A program made the translations under genes and the position numbers. From NCBI GenBank assembly GCA_023384415.1, contig JAHDWJ010000008.1, forward strand, positions 124,001 through 188,000: a stretch of DNA of 64,000 nucleotides, in the 5' to 3' direction. The notes beneath the pieces were generated by a model, which was not told the origin of the DNA, ran no database searches, and was given only the letters and a program-made list of their open reading frames with translations. Within the stretch, counting starts at the first letter, position 1. The number at the start of each line of letters is the position of its first letter. This DNA comes from Anaerolineae bacterium (GTDB taxonomy: Bacteria; Chloroflexota; Anaerolineae; Promineifilales; Promineifilaceae). This document shows positions 19,161 to 28,269 of the stretch, piece by piece.

Positions 19161-19311
19161 AAAGTGCACAGAGGCGGCCGCGGTTCCGACGATATACCCA
19201 ACGGTCAATCGGCGGCAACATCCGGGCCAACACCCAGGAAATCGGCTTCACCCAGGCCAACCGCTTAATCACCCTCTGCCCCACATTTGGCTTCATTTCT
19301 GATAAAAACAT
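19161..19311 (-). pseudogene. 5' fragment of a possible deazaflavin-dependent nitroreductase
   Basis: Reading leftwards from ATG 19311 (or 19296), about 50 codons encode RLAWVKPISWVLARMLPP and then IDRWVYRRNRGR. This resembles the N-terminus of the F420/deazaflavin-dependent nitroreductase family. The frame then runs into the transposase remnant. The match is by memory of family N-termini only, so a spurious frame cannot be excluded. Confidence 0.28.
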
Positions 19312-19486
19312 AGTTTTGAGTTTCGAGTTCCCTTAAGTTCCTTTAAACAATATAGCCTGATGTTGGTGCAACTGATGATTGTAGCACGAGACGCTCAAAC
19401 AGCCGGCAGACCCCAATGTACCCCAATATATCCAACTTTGCTCAGGGCAATCAGGCTCCGTTCTAACCACCTTTTAAGATCATATA

Positions 19487-19532
19487 CTGGACTCTGGCGA
19501 AAATTGATTTCACCAGTGGTAATAACCAATAC
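19487..19532. repeat. 46-bp dispersed repeat, copy 1
   Basis: It starts CTGGACTCTGGCG and ends AATAACCAATAC, and recurs at 34781-34826 in the same orientation with one mismatch. This copy lies 12 bp outside the left end of the IS element. It could be the end of another mobile element or a small intergenic repeat. Confidence 0.75.
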
Positions 19533-19544
19533 CCTACGACACTA

Positions 19545-20355
19545 GGTTGTGTTGACATTTCAGCGTAACCAAATAAGAGCGCCAACAAAGCTCAAAAAGC
19601 CCAGATAGCGGCTGGCGTATTTCTCAAATCGAGAAAAGATTCGACGATAATGCTTAATCTTGTTGATAAAACACTCCACCAAGTGGCGCTCTTTGTACCA
19701 ATGCTTGTCATATTCACGTTGTTCTTTTCGGTTTGCTTTCGGTGGGATAACCATTTCCACTCCTAAAGTAACCAGTTGTTGGACAAAGGCGTCAACATCA
19801 TATGACTTATCGGCCAACAAACGTTCAAAATTATAACCGCCAGTCAACGCTTCCGCCTGGGTACTGTCATGTCGCTCTCCGCCCGTCAACACAAAGCGGA
19901 GCGGATTGCCCAAACCATCCACATTTACATGAATTTTGGTGGAAAAGCCGCCCCGACTGCGTCCTAAGGCTTGCCCCTCCTGTCCACCGTTTTTTTTGGC
20001 GCACCAGCAGCGCAGGGATGTGCCCGGACGACCGTGCTGTCCAACATGATGTTTTCCAGGTCTGGGTCATCAGCAAAATGCTGGTGCATATCTTGCCACA
20101 CACCATGATCGCACCAGCGGGCAAATCGCTTGTAGACGCTATTCCATGGCCCATATGCATCAGGTAAAAACCGCCATTGCGCCCCGGAGCGCATGATCCA
20201 ATGGACTCCTTCCACAAAAAGGCGGCATTTTGCTTCGTCGCCAACATAAGCTCGCTGATGTATGCGCAGAAAAGAGCATATTTTGCTCCATTGAGAATCT
20301 GATAGTTTAGCATTTGCAGACACATGTCTATTATGCCTCAAACGTCAACAGAACC
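19545..20355 (-). mobile_element. Intact IS5-family (IS427-like) insertion sequence, 811 bp
   Basis: The ends are imperfect inverted repeats: the left reads GGTTGTGTTGACATTTCA, and the right, on the minus strand, GGTTCTGTTGACGTTTGA. Both are flanked by TA, a likely 2-bp target duplication. It contains one transposase read on the minus strand in two frames. Size, TA target and frameshift fit the IS427 group. Confidence 0.85.
19560..20341 (-). CDS. IS5-family transposase made by programmed frameshift
   Basis: OrfA (20341 to 19964; start TTG at 20341 or GTG at 20323) holds the N-terminal domain and the first catalytic Asp in MLDSTVVRAH. OrfB is in another frame and continues NGGQEGQALGRSRGGF, then DKSYDVD, and ends with the catalytic Glu region LVECFINKIKHYRRIF, stopping at 19560. 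The frames meet at eight A residues on the coding strand (19990-19997) inside GAPKK, the usual slippery site of this group. The full DDE protein is therefore made by slippage, not by a mutated gene. The element is probably still active. Confidence 0.85.
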
Positions 20356-20388
20356 TAATCTAATGTGCAACTTTTTTGCACCAGAGGA

Positions 20389-20475
20389 TCAGACCTGTTT
20401 CCCAACGGCGACGATCTTAGTCACCGCAAAACGACGCAAGTATGCCCTTACATCTGGTACCAACCCTCTGAATTC
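20389..20475 (-). pseudogene. Short C-terminal coding remnant
   Basis: Between the IS right end and the membrane-protein gene there is an open 28-codon tail (LVPDVRAYLRRFAV, ending VGKQV and a TGA) without a start. It reads like the end of a soluble domain that lost its front. I cannot name it. Confidence 0.2.
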
Positions 20476-20487
20476 CTAAAAAGCCGA

Positions 20488-20985
20488 TCATATTTGGGGG
20501 TTAACATTCCGCTGTACAAGCATCCCTAACACCAAGCCGACGAGCAGGACATGTTCCAGGATCGCCTCGATGAGCCAGGGCAGGGTTGGCGCCGGTATCG
20601 GCGGCGCCGCACTGAGCGGTGTGACAATCATGTTCATGACCACGAAAACGCCAAATCCATACAGGAGTGAGACCGGGATGGCATAGCGGCGCAAAAGGGG
20701 AATGCGGTCAGCGGCCAGGATGAAAACAGCTGCGATGACAAACGATATGATTAAGTGAAAAAACAACCCCAGCCAGGCGGTGGCCATGCCGCCTGCGAAA
20801 GCAGCCTCGCCCAATAAGCCGCTGGCGATATATTGCCATACTAAAATATACGGGGTCTTTTGCATGAGCGTGACAACAATCCATTGGTGGATGCACTGGC
20901 TTATAAAGATAAACATTCCACCAAGGACAATGGAACGAAGCAGTGAACTGCGGGTATCAAGGGGCTTACTTGCAATAGCAGACAT
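20488..20985 (-). CDS. Four-helix membrane protein, unknown function
   Basis: 165 residues with four hydrophobic segments (about 15-38, 55-75, 78-95 and 98-118) and a further one near the C-terminus. The start at 20985 is preceded on the minus strand by AAAGGAGA, a strong ribosome binding site. Pro-rich APPIPAPTLP separates the last two helices. I do not recognise the family. It is the most downstream gene of a series of separately initiated small minus-strand genes that share good ribosome binding sites. Confidence 0.6.
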   Translation of the reverse strand: MSAIASKPLDTRSSLLRSIVLGGMFIFISQCIHQWIVVTLMQKTPYILVWQYIASGLLGEAAFAGGMATAWLGLFFHLIISFVIAAVFILAADRIPLLRRYAIPVSLLYGFGVFVVMNMIVTPLSAAPPIPAPTLPWLIEAILEHVLLVGLVLGMLVQRNVNPQI

Positions 20986-21017
20986 TTTAGATTCTCCTTT
21001 TTGTGTTTGATTCTAAA

Positions 21018-21998
21018 TCAGGGTTGTGTCGTTATATAGGCGTACAGCGCGGCCAGGTCATCGTCATTCATGTTTGAGGCGTTTTCCCAGGGCATTGTCG
21101 CCGGGAAAGGCTGGCCGTCCGGCTTGACGCCGCTGTGCATCATGGCCGTAAACTGTTCCAGGGTGAGGCTGCTGACAAACGGCCGTGGGTTAGGCACAGC
21201 CGGGCTGACCGATGTGGCCGGCGAGCCGGTCATGTTTGGCCCATGGCAGCCGCGACATTCACCAAAAGTAGCCACATACTTGCCGTATTCGGCCGTTACA
21301 CCTGGTGGCGGGGCGATGACAACGGCCGGGGCGGGCGGGGGTGGCTCGCCAAACATGCCGGCGCCCAGCATGATCATGCCCAGAAAATTTAATCTATCGC
21401 CGGTCGGGCCGGTGGTTGGCACAGGTGGCAGCGAACGCAGGTAGGCAATAATGGCTTCCGTATCCTCATTGCTCAATTCGCGGTAAGGCATGAAGGACAT
21501 TACGCCTACGGTGTGCCCGTCCTGGTTAACGCTGTAACGCAGCACACGGAACAGTTCGCCGTCACTGTAGCCGGCCAGTTTGCCGCCCGGCGTTAGATTC
21601 TCCGTCACCATGTCGCCAATAAAACCAAAGCCGTCATATTCGGAGAGGTTCCAGCCGCCGCTGAGCGGGTGCTGGCGCGAGGGGGCGCCATCGGCCCCCA
21701 CCTGGCTGTGGCAGCCCATACAGGCAATCGTGACCAGGTATTCGCCGCGGGCGACTTGCTCCGGCGTACCGGCGACCGTCAACTCAGGCGCGGGTGGGGC
21801 GCCGGGGAAATAAGCGTTGACGACGCCCTTGCTGCCAAAAAAGGTGATGCCCGCAAACAACAATGTCAGCAGCCCCGCCCCCAATCCACCCCCAATCTTT
21901 ACCCACAATTTCTTAGCCCGTACTGCCCGGTAGGTCAGCCAGCCAAACAGCACGGTTAAACCGATGACTACCAATAAAATGAGGATGTTGCCAATCAT
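21018..21998 (-). CDS. Membrane-anchored diheme cytochrome c
   Basis: The ATG at 21998 is used because AGGAGA lies just upstream. The product has 326 residues. Two N-terminal hydrophobic segments (about 3-22 and 35-56) anchor the protein. Two cytochrome c domains follow, with CMGCH (93-97) and CRGCH (248-252). Met ligands are likely in the downstream MSFMPYREL and ATMPWEN regions. It resembles diheme c-type electron carriers that feed oxidases or dehydrogenases at the membrane surface. The next gene upstream encodes a copper lipoprotein, so the two may pass electrons in one chain; that pairing is inferred from position. Confidence 0.82.
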   Translation of the reverse strand: MIGNILILLVVIGLTVLFGWLTYRAVRAKKLWVKIGGGLGAGLLTLLFAGITFFGSKGVVNAYFPGAPPAPELTVAGTPEQVARGEYLVTIACMGCHSQVGADGAPSRQHPLSGGWNLSEYDGFGFIGDMVTENLTPGGKLAGYSDGELFRVLRYSVNQDGHTVGVMSFMPYRELSNEDTEAIIAYLRSLPPVPTTGPTGDRLNFLGMIMLGAGMFGEPPPPAPAVVIAPPPGVTAEYGKYVATFGECRGCHGPNMTGSPATSVSPAVPNPRPFVSSLTLEQFTAMMHSGVKPDGQPFPATMPWENASNMNDDDLAALYAYITTQP

Positions 21999-22082
21999 GT
22001 TGTTTCTCCTGTTGCGGAACACGGATGGGCCGGATTAACTGATTTTGCCTGGCTTGATCCGCCAATCCCGCCAATCCGTGTC

Positions 22083-22442
22083 CTATGGTTCCACAATTAA
22101 CGTGCCCACCATACCGGCCATCTCATGGCCGGGTGAACTGCAATAAAAGGAGTAACGGCCGGGTTTCTCAGGCGTAAAACGCAACACGGCCGTTTCATTG
22201 GCCGCCAACGATGTGTGAATGTCGAATTCGTCCATATCAAAGACATGGGTATAGCCGTCCCGGTTCACCAGGCGCAGGGTGACGGGCTGCCCGGCTTTGA
22301 CGGTGACTTCACTTTGCCCGAAAGCCATCTCTTTCATGGTGATGGTGGCTTCGTTGGGCGCGGCGCGGCCGCAGGCAGCCAGCAGCCAGGTCAGGATGAG
22401 AAGAAGAAGAAAGGGGAAGATAAACGGCCGTAGCGTTTTCAA
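22083..22442 (-). CDS. Cupredoxin-domain lipoprotein
   Basis: 119 residues. A signal peptide ends in the lipobox LLAAC with Cys24. The rest is a plastocyanin/azurin-like cupredoxin with plausible type 1 copper ligands His66, Cys101, His106 and Met111 (YCSSPGHEMAGM). It should sit on the outer face of the membrane and carry electrons or copper, probably together with the diheme cytochrome encoded next. An isolated CoxB-like copper domain is the alternative, but only one Cys is present, so a CuA centre is unlikely. Confidence 0.8.
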   Translation of the reverse strand: MKTLRPFIFPFLLLLILTWLLAACGRAAPNEATITMKEMAFGQSEVTVKAGQPVTLRLVNRDGYTHVFDMDEFDIHTSLAANETAVLRFTPEKPGRYSFYCSSPGHEMAGMVGTLIVEP

Positions 22443-22463
22443 CAGAAACCCTCCTCTTGCCCG

Positions 22464-22775
22464 TCAGAGAAGTTGCCGGATGACTGTGGCCTTGACGGGC
22501 GCGGCTAACAACTCTGGCAAGGGCGCGTAAGCGCCGCTGGCCATCACCTGCTGCATCGCCTCCGCCCGCGCCTCGGCCGACTCCCAATCGGCAATCTCTA
22601 CCACGATGTTGGGGTTGTCCAGCACCTCATAACACGTGCTGCCCAGGAAACCACGCTGGTCCGGCCCATGTTCCGCCAACACGCTTTCCAGCAGACCCAT
22701 GAGCGCTCCCCGCATACCCTGTTTGGCCTGGAGTTCAACGATAACTTTGATGGCTGTTTCATTTTCTGTTGACAT
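22464..22775 (-). CDS. Antibiotic biosynthesis monooxygenase (ABM) domain protein
   Basis: The ATG at 22775 follows GGAGGAA and gives 103 residues; the frame extends upstream to 22802 without support. The pattern KVIVELQAKQGMRGALMGLL ... GFLGSTCYEVLDNPN ... EIADWESAEARAEAM is that of the small ferredoxin-like ABM fold, which forms dimers and often acts as a cofactor-free oxygenase or a heme-degrading enzyme. The substrate cannot be told from sequence. Confidence 0.72.
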   Translation of the reverse strand: MSTENETAIKVIVELQAKQGMRGALMGLLESVLAEHGPDQRGFLGSTCYEVLDNPNIVVEIADWESAEARAEAMQQVMASGAYAPLPELLAAPVKATVIRQLL

Positions 22776-22823
22776 AGGTTCCTCCACATGATCACAAAGC
22801 ATGGGCTACATGGCAAATGGCTT

Positions 22824-23240
22824 TTAGCGAAGCGCGTAGACCACCAGGACCGACCCCGCGAGCATCGCCAGGCTGAGCGAGACCAGAAGTACTTCCACCA
22901 CTGCCTCCTTCCACGGCGCGGCGCTATACCCGGCGCCTGCCAGAGGCGTCCGGCGACTCGTTCCCCAGGCGGCGGCAAGACAGGAAGCAACCCAGTTAGC
23001 GTATGTGCCATAAAGAAAGGCGCCCCGGATGAGATTGGCTTGCAGTGAGCTAACCGTGAGCAGCCCCCAGGCGAGACCGAGCGCTATCAACACGAGCGCG
23101 TTCATAATGCCCGTGACGTGAGCGGCGAGAGCCATCTTCTTGTTGAGAAGCGCCGGGATTAAAAAACCTGTGAGCAGTGCGAGCGTGAAAAGGACGAACC
23201 CTGCTCGAACCAGGAAGGTATCCGGATTTGTGATTTCCAT
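22824..23240 (-). CDS. Hydroxylaminobenzene mutase-like membrane protein
   Basis: The start ATG 23240 is preceded by AAGGAG; 138 residues. Four hydrophobic segments with the markers TGFLIPALLNKKMALAAHV, YGTYANWVASCLAA and LLVSLSLAMLAGSVLV match the HabA/HabB hydroxylaminobenzene mutase family, whose characterised members rearrange hydroxylaminobenzene to aminophenol. Most family members in genomes are of unknown physiological role, so the reaction is not assured here. It neighbours ABM, VOC and SnoaL-like genes, as expected for a small-molecule detoxification cluster. Confidence 0.62.
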   Translation of the reverse strand: MEITNPDTFLVRAGFVLFTLALLTGFLIPALLNKKMALAAHVTGIMNALVLIALGLAWGLLTVSSLQANLIRGAFLYGTYANWVASCLAAAWGTSRRTPLAGAGYSAAPWKEAVVEVLLVSLSLAMLAGSVLVVYALR

Positions 23241-23311
23241 CGTGATCTCCTTGATGCAGTAGTAGATTGAGGGCAAGAACGAGCCTGAGGGTTCGGTGTA
23301 GAGTCCGAGTT

Positions 23312-23749
23312 CTACCGTACACTCTCATCGTGACTGTTGAACTCGATTAAGTTCCCTTCGGGATCGAAAAAGTAAAACATCCGACAGTGCAGCCAACTTG
23401 ATGTATTTGAATGGACGATCTCAATGCCAAGCTCCTCTAACCGTTTCTTTTCAGATTCAAAATCATCGTGCGCAATGCGAAAAGCAAAATGAGAAAGGGT
23501 TGTCAGCTTCGGCTCAACTTGAGGAGATTTATCTCGCGTAAACCAGGCTACCCATTTCTCTTCGAAAAGCGCCAGGTGGTCGTTCCCTGGCCCGACGGCA
23601 TAAAAAATAATCGTGCCCTTGCTATCTTTGATTTCTCGTAGCAGTTCAAGACCTACCACTTGTTCGTAAAATCTTCTCATCAGATCAAGGTCGTGGACAC
23701 GCAACGCTATTTCAGCAATCCCGGTAATCGCCTGGTTTAGCTTATTCAT
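23312..23749 (-). CDS. VOC-family (glyoxalase/dioxygenase fold) protein
   Basis: 145 residues with two beta-alpha-beta-beta-beta repeats. The markers are IALRVHDLDLMRRFYEQVVG at the start and YFFDPEGNLIEF at the end. Candidate metal ligands are His19 and the Glu in the last motif. Members include glyoxalase I, fosfomycin resistance proteins and ring-cleavage dioxygenases; which applies cannot be told. A broken relative lies just upstream at 23797-23899. Confidence 0.75.
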   Translation of the reverse strand: MNKLNQAITGIAEIALRVHDLDLMRRFYEQVVGLELLREIKDSKGTIIFYAVGPGNDHLALFEEKWVAWFTRDKSPQVEPKLTTLSHFAFRIAHDDFESEKKRLEELGIEIVHSNTSSWLHCRMFYFFDPEGNLIEFNSHDESVR

Positions 23750-23796
23750 GTCTACTCCTTGTTAGGCGGTGGCATTTGTTGTGTACCACACTTCGC

Positions 23797-23899
23797 CTAC
23801 TGTACACTCGCATCGTAACAGACGAACTCCAACGAATTTCCTTCTGGGTCAGGGAAGTACAGCACCTACTCCTTTGATACGGCGAACTGACTTGTTCAT
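23797..23899 (-). pseudogene. Internally deleted VOC-family gene remnant
   Basis: From ATG 23899, which has an AAAGGAGAAG site before it, a few codons (MNKSVRRIKGVGAV) run out of frame into a VOC C-terminus, YFPDPEGNSLEFVCYDASV, ending at TAG. The middle about 100 codons are missing. It is probably a paralogue of the intact gene at 23312-23749 that lost its centre by deletion. Confidence 0.55.
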
Positions 23900-24058
23900 G
23901 ACTTCTCCTTTGAGGGCGGTTGGATTCGACGATATTCTGTTTGGGGAGTAACTGCCAACCCGCTCAGGCGGGTCTCCTGACCGAGCCACTCAGCAGGCTC
24001 GATCAGGAGGCCGACTACAGCCAGAGCCGCCTGACACGTAGATACTGCCTGCGGCCGG

Positions 24059-24478
24059 TTAAGCCGGCGCCCCGTCTGGGATAACGCCGAGCTGCTGCAT
24101 CATGGCGAATGTGTCGGCTACTCCCCAATGCTCGTGGGCCAGCCCGTTATCGCCAAAGCGTATGATGTCAATGAGATTCATGGAGATTGAATTGCCCGTC
24201 GCCGGTATGCCCATGAACTCACCTTTATGCGTCCCGCTCACTTGCAAACGGGCAACAGCTTTATCGCCACTGGCGAACGAGTCTTGAACGTGCATCTGCA
24301 TATCTGGGAAGGCGGCGAGCATGAACCGGAAGTATTGAAGGAGGCCCTCCTTTGTCGGTGGCAGTCCCGGTAATTCGTCGTGCTCGACGAACTCATCGGC
24401 GACCCGCCGGCCGAAACCGTCAATGTCACCGGCGTTAATAAGGGCGTAGAGGCGCTGAATTGAATTCGTGTGATCCAT
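24059..24478 (-). CDS. SnoaL-like ester cyclase/NTF2-fold protein
   Basis: 139 residues, with AAAGGAGAA before the ATG. The pattern RLYALINAGDIDGFGRRVAD ... FVEHDELPGLPPTKEGLLQYF ... VSGTHKGEFMGIPATGNS ... DIIRFGDNGLAHEHWGVAD is typical of SnoaL-like polyketide cyclase-family proteins. Many of these are small stress or catabolic enzymes, and the reaction is usually unknown. It is the gene nearest to the divergent BTAD regulator at 24631, with a 152-bp shared upstream region. Confidence 0.75.
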   Translation of the reverse strand: MDHTNSIQRLYALINAGDIDGFGRRVADEFVEHDELPGLPPTKEGLLQYFRFMLAAFPDMQMHVQDSFASGDKAVARLQVSGTHKGEFMGIPATGNSISMNLIDIIRFGDNGLAHEHWGVADTFAMMQQLGVIPDGAPA

Positions 24479-24630
24479 GAGTAAGTTCTCCTTTCATGTG
24501 TGGGCTGCGATCCGGATCGAATCGCAACAACCATCATAGGTCTTGGGAACAAATGCTGTTTTCTGTTCCCTGTGCTATATTTCCTGCACTTTAACGAGAC
24601 CCCATTAATTCATCATTACCTGGGACGATA

Positions 24631-27612
24631 TTGGCTGGACTAACTTTTTCTTTACTCGGCCGTTTGCAGATCGAGCATCGCCGTCTAGGAACAATCACCC
24701 TCACCAACCGGAAGGCGATTGGACTGCTGGCGTATCTCCTGGTCGAGTCGGATCACGCCCACGGCCGTGAATTTTTGCTGGGCTTGCTGTGGCCCGACCT
24801 GCCGACGGCGGCGGCGCAAAACAATCTGCGCGTCACCTGGGCGCAGCTTCAGAAAGCGCTGGGAACAAGCGATGCTGACGAGCAGCCCCCCCTGATCGGC
24901 GACCGGCTCACCTTGCGCTTCAACCCCCTCAGTGATCATGAACTGGATGTGGCCCGTTTTCGCGCCCTGATCGAGGCCAGCCGCCGCCACCCGCACCCCG
25001 ACCCTCACGATTGCCCGGAATGTGCCGCCCGGTTGACCGAATCGCTTGACCTGGTGCGCGGCGATTTTTTGGACCAATTCTCGCTGCCAAACTGTTTGCA
25101 GTTCGACGAATGGCTGCTCATGCAGCGCCAACAGTTCCAGGTGCAGGTAACGGCCGTGCTGGAACAACTGGCTGCCTTTCACGAACGCGCCGGTCAACTG
25201 GCTGAAGCCGAACGCGCTACCCGCCGCCTGCTCGAACATGACCCGCTGAACGAAGCCGCCACTCGTCAATTGATGCGCGTCCTGGCCCGCGCTGATCAGC
25301 GCAGCGCCGCCCTGGATGCCTACGAAACCTGCCGCCGCCTGCTGGCATCCGAACTTGGCCTGGCCCCGGCCGTGGAAACCATGATGCTGGCCGAACAGAT
25401 CCGCGCCCACGCGCCGTTTGCCGCCCAGGCAACGCCAACTGCCCTACCCCCCGTCCTGACCCGCTTTTTTGGCCGCCAGCCAGAATCCGCCCGCCTGGTA
25501 GACCTTCTCTCGCGCCGCACCGTCAGGCTGGTGACATTGACAGGGCCAGGCGGCGTCGGCAAAACGCGCCTGGCCATCGAGGTGGCCCAGCGCATGGCCG
25601 GCGTTTTCGCCCAGGACATCTGCCTGGTTGAGTTGGCCGGTGTTACCGATGAAAAATCGGTGGATGACGCCGTCGCGGCCGCGTTGCAGCTGCCAACCAC
25701 CGGCCGCACGTCCACCGCTGCCATTGTGGATTACCTGCGCCACAAGACCATGCTCCTGGTGCTGGATAACTGCGAACACCTGGTGAAAGCGTGCGCCTGC
25801 CTCGTCCAAACGCTCGACCGCGAGGCCACGGGGCTGACGGTGCTGGCGACGAGCCGCATCCCCCTTCACCTGGATGAGGAGCACGTCGTACGCTTGGAGC
25901 CATTAGCCTGGCCCACAATTAGTGGCCCGGAACCACTCACGGTTGCCGACGCGCTGCACTTTGACTCCGTGCAATTGTTCACCAACCGCGCCACACAGTC
26001 GCTGCTGCATTTCACGCTCACCGACGCCAATGTGCTGGCGGTGGCCCGTATCTGCCAGCAGCTTGACGGCATTCCCCTGGCCATCGAAATTGCCGCCGCC
26101 CAGGTCCGCGCCCTACCCATTGAAGCAATTGCCGACCGGCTGGGCCAACGCTTCGCCTGGCTGAACAGGCAGGTAGCCGGAACGCTGCCCCGCCAGCGCA
26201 CCTTGCATACCCTGATTGACTGGTCTTACGGACTGTTGAGCCGTCCGGAGCGCTCACTGTTGCGCCAGTTAGCGGTCTTTGCCGGTGGGTGGACGTTGGC
26301 AGCGGCCGAGGCAGTCAGCGCACCAGGGGCGCCATGCGCGGAACTCCTGGCCGAACTGGTTGACCATTCGCTGGTCGTCTTTGGGGCTGATGCCGGGCAG
26401 CGGCGTTACAACATGCACGAGACCATCCGCCAGTTTGCCCAGGAGCAGTTACGCGGCCGTGATCAGGAGGCGGAGGCACGGGAACGCCATGCCCGCTACT
26501 ATGCCGGGCTTGTCACCCGCGCAGCCGAAAACCAGGACGGACAAACATTCCCTGAGCGGCTGCGGACTGTCGTGGATGACCATGATAACGTGGGGCGAGC
26601 ATTCGAATGGTTGGTTGCCCACGATGGCGAGCGGGCGTTGGCCCTGGTCGCCCAGTTGGGGGCGCTGGAGTTCTGGGAACTGGGCGGCTTTTTCCAGGAA
26701 GGGCGTCGCTGGCTGCAACGCGCTCTGGAGAGAACTCAGGGATCGGTTTCGCTCCAGCGGGGACACGCCTTGCTGGCGGCGGCCGATCTGTCCTCGGCGA
26801 TCACCGATTTCGACTATGGGTTGCACTGTGTTCAGCAAGCGCAGCAGTTGTTTCAGCAACTTGGCGATCAGCGAGGGGAGATTGACGCCCGGCTGAAGTA
26901 TTGCGATCTGGCCGCGCTTGCTGGCAAAGAGACGAATGTACAGGCGCAGGCTGAAGAAGCGCTGCGGATGGCTGAGCAGATCGCCTATACTTTGGGGATA
27001 GCGAAGGCCAGGCGGGTACTGGGAACCATTGCTTACGATGCCGACAGGCCTGAAGCAGCAATTCAATATCATCTTCCGAACCTCGCCCTGTGGCGCGAAC
27101 TAGATAGCCCGTTTGAACTGGCAAGGGCGCTTATTAATCTTGGTGTAAGCTTGTTGGAAATCGGTGAATACGCAGCAGCCAGACAGGCGTTCGAGGAATG
27201 CCGCGACATTTACCAATCGCTGGGCTACCAGCGCGGCGTCGCCCTGGCCATGCATGACCTGGGGGAAACCGCTTATAAGATGGGGGAGTATGCGAATGCC
27301 AGAGAATTACTGCGCGAATCGCTGCGTATTCGACGCCAATTGGGGCTGCCACGAGGCTATCCCTACTCGTTTGAACTGCTGGCCCAGGTCAACGAAAGTG
27401 AAGGGCGCTACGAACAAGCGGTTCAACTTTTGGCGGCCGCTGATACCTTGCGGATTCGCATTGGCGCGCCACTCGAACAAGTGGCACAGAAGCATGTCAC
27501 GGCCGTATTAGCCAGAGCACGCGCTCAACTTGGGGATGTGGCGTTTGAATTGGCCTGGTCGAAAGGGGCGACGATAAGTACCGAACAAGCGATTGCCCTG
27601 GCATTGAGTTGA
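24631..27612 (+). CDS. BTAD/NB-ARC/TPR transcriptional regulator (AfsR-like)
   Basis: 993 residues from a TTG start; no in-frame ATG fits better. In order: an OmpR-type winged helix plus bacterial transcriptional activation domain (about 1-250), an NB-ARC ATPase ([10 protein letters not shown], Walker [10 protein letters not shown] near 304-312, then [10 protein letters not shown]), a winged-helix linker with [19 protein letters not shown], and TPR repeats from about 640 to the end. Proteins of this layout are STAND-class regulators that need ligand binding and ATP to activate nearby genes. The divergent minus-strand set of small redox and detoxification genes is the likely target; this is inference. 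Confidence 0.88.
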   Translation: MAGLTFSLLGRLQIEHRRLGTITLTNRKAIGLLAYLLVESDHAHGREFLLGLLWPDLPTAAAQNNLRVTWAQLQKALGTSDADEQPPLIGDRLTLRFNPLSDHELDVARFRALIEASRRHPHPDPHDCPECAARLTESLDLVRGDFLDQFSLPNCLQFDEWLLMQRQQFQVQVTAVLEQLAAFHERAGQLAEAERATRRLLEHDPLNEAATRQLMRVLARADQRSAALDAYETCRRLLASELGLAPAVETMMLAEQIRAHAPFAAQATPTALPPVLTRFFGRQPESARLVDLLSRRTVRLVTLTGPGGVGKTRLAIEVAQRMAGVFAQDICLVELAGVTDEKSVDDAVAAALQLPTTGRTSTAAIVDYLRHKTMLLVLDNCEHLVKACACLVQTLDREATGLTVLATSRIPLHLDEEHVVRLEPLAWPTISGPEPLTVADALHFDSVQLFTNRATQSLLHFTLTDANVLAVARICQQLDGIPLAIEIAAAQVRALPIEAIADRLGQRFAWLNRQVAGTLPRQRTLHTLIDWSYGLLSRPERSLLRQLAVFAGGWTLAAAEAVSAPGAPCAELLAELVDHSLVVFGADAGQRRYNMHETIRQFAQEQLRGRDQEAEARERHARYYAGLVTRAAENQDGQTFPERLRTVVDDHDNVGRAFEWLVAHDGERALALVAQLGALEFWELGGFFQEGRRWLQRALERTQGSVSLQRGHALLAAADLSSAITDFDYGLHCVQQAQQLFQQLGDQRGEIDARLKYCDLAALAGKETNVQAQAEEALRMAEQIAYTLGIAKARRVLGTIAYDADRPEAAIQYHLPNLALWRELDSPFELARALINLGVSLLEIGEYAAARQAFEECRDIYQSLGYQRGVALAMHDLGETAYKMGEYANARELLRESLRIRRQLGLPRGYPYSFELLAQVNESEGRYEQAVQLLAAADTLRIRIGAPLEQVAQKHVTAVLARARAQLGDVAFELAWSKGATISTEQAIALALS

Positions 27613-27679
27613 GTGCGTTGGTATCAAAGAAAAATTCACTCACTCGCAAACTCTCCTCTCTTGTGATAAATTTCACACC

Positions 27680-28267
27680 ATGAATAAACGTGCTATTCTT
27701 TCCGTCTATGACAAAACCGGTTTAGTTGCGTTGGCCCAGGGGCTGGTTGACCTGGGATGGGAGCTAGTCGCCAGTGGGGGGTCAGCCAGGGAGCTGCGCC
27801 AGGCCGGGCTGCCGGTGCTGGATGTAGCCGATGTAACTCAATCGCCAGAGATGCTCGGCGGCCGCGTCAAAACTTTACATCCAGCCATTCACGGCGGCAT
27901 CCTGGCCCAAGATACCCCTTCAGACCAGGCCGACCTGGCGGTCCAGGGCATTGTGCCCATTGATCTGGTGGTATGCAATCTGTACCCCTTTGAGCGGACG
28001 ATTGCCCACCCTGGAGTAACGCTGGCTGAGGCGATTGAACAGATTGATATTGGCGGGGTGACGCTGCTGCGTGCGGCCGCGAAAAATTTTGCCCGCGTCA
28101 CCATCCTCTGCCAACCCGCCGACTATCCCTTCGTCCTGACCGAACTCCAGACCAGCGGAGTCACCACCCTCGCCACCCGCCAGCAGCTCGCCGTCAAAGC
28201 CTTCACCCACACCGGCAATTATGATACTGCCATTACCGCTTATCTGGAGAAACAGGCGGTTCAATAA
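27680..28267 (+). CDS. purH: IMP cyclohydrolase half of split PurH
   Basis: 195 residues covering only the MGS-like IMP cyclohydrolase domain: [15 protein letters not shown] at the N-terminus, [17 protein letters not shown] near 60-75, and [18 protein letters not shown] near 125. In most bacteria this is fused to AICAR transformylase in a protein of about 520 residues. Here a stop at 28267 and a fresh ATG 2 bases later make two proteins. It performs the last step of de novo IMP synthesis. A clear ribosome binding site is not visible. Confidence 0.9.
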   Translation: MNKRAILSVYDKTGLVALAQGLVDLGWELVASGGSARELRQAGLPVLDVADVTQSPEMLGGRVKTLHPAIHGGILAQDTPSDQADLAVQGIVPIDLVVCNLYPFERTIAHPGVTLAEAIEQIDIGGVTLLRAAAKNFARVTILCQPADYPFVLTELQTSGVTTLATRQQLAVKAFTHTGNYDTAITAYLEKQAVQ

Positions 28268-28269
28268 CC

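Noticed and set aside
24685..25410. 241-codon minus-strand frame
   Set aside because: It is a shadow of the BTAD regulator gene, caused by GC-rich codon use; it has no ribosome binding site and no recognisable domain.
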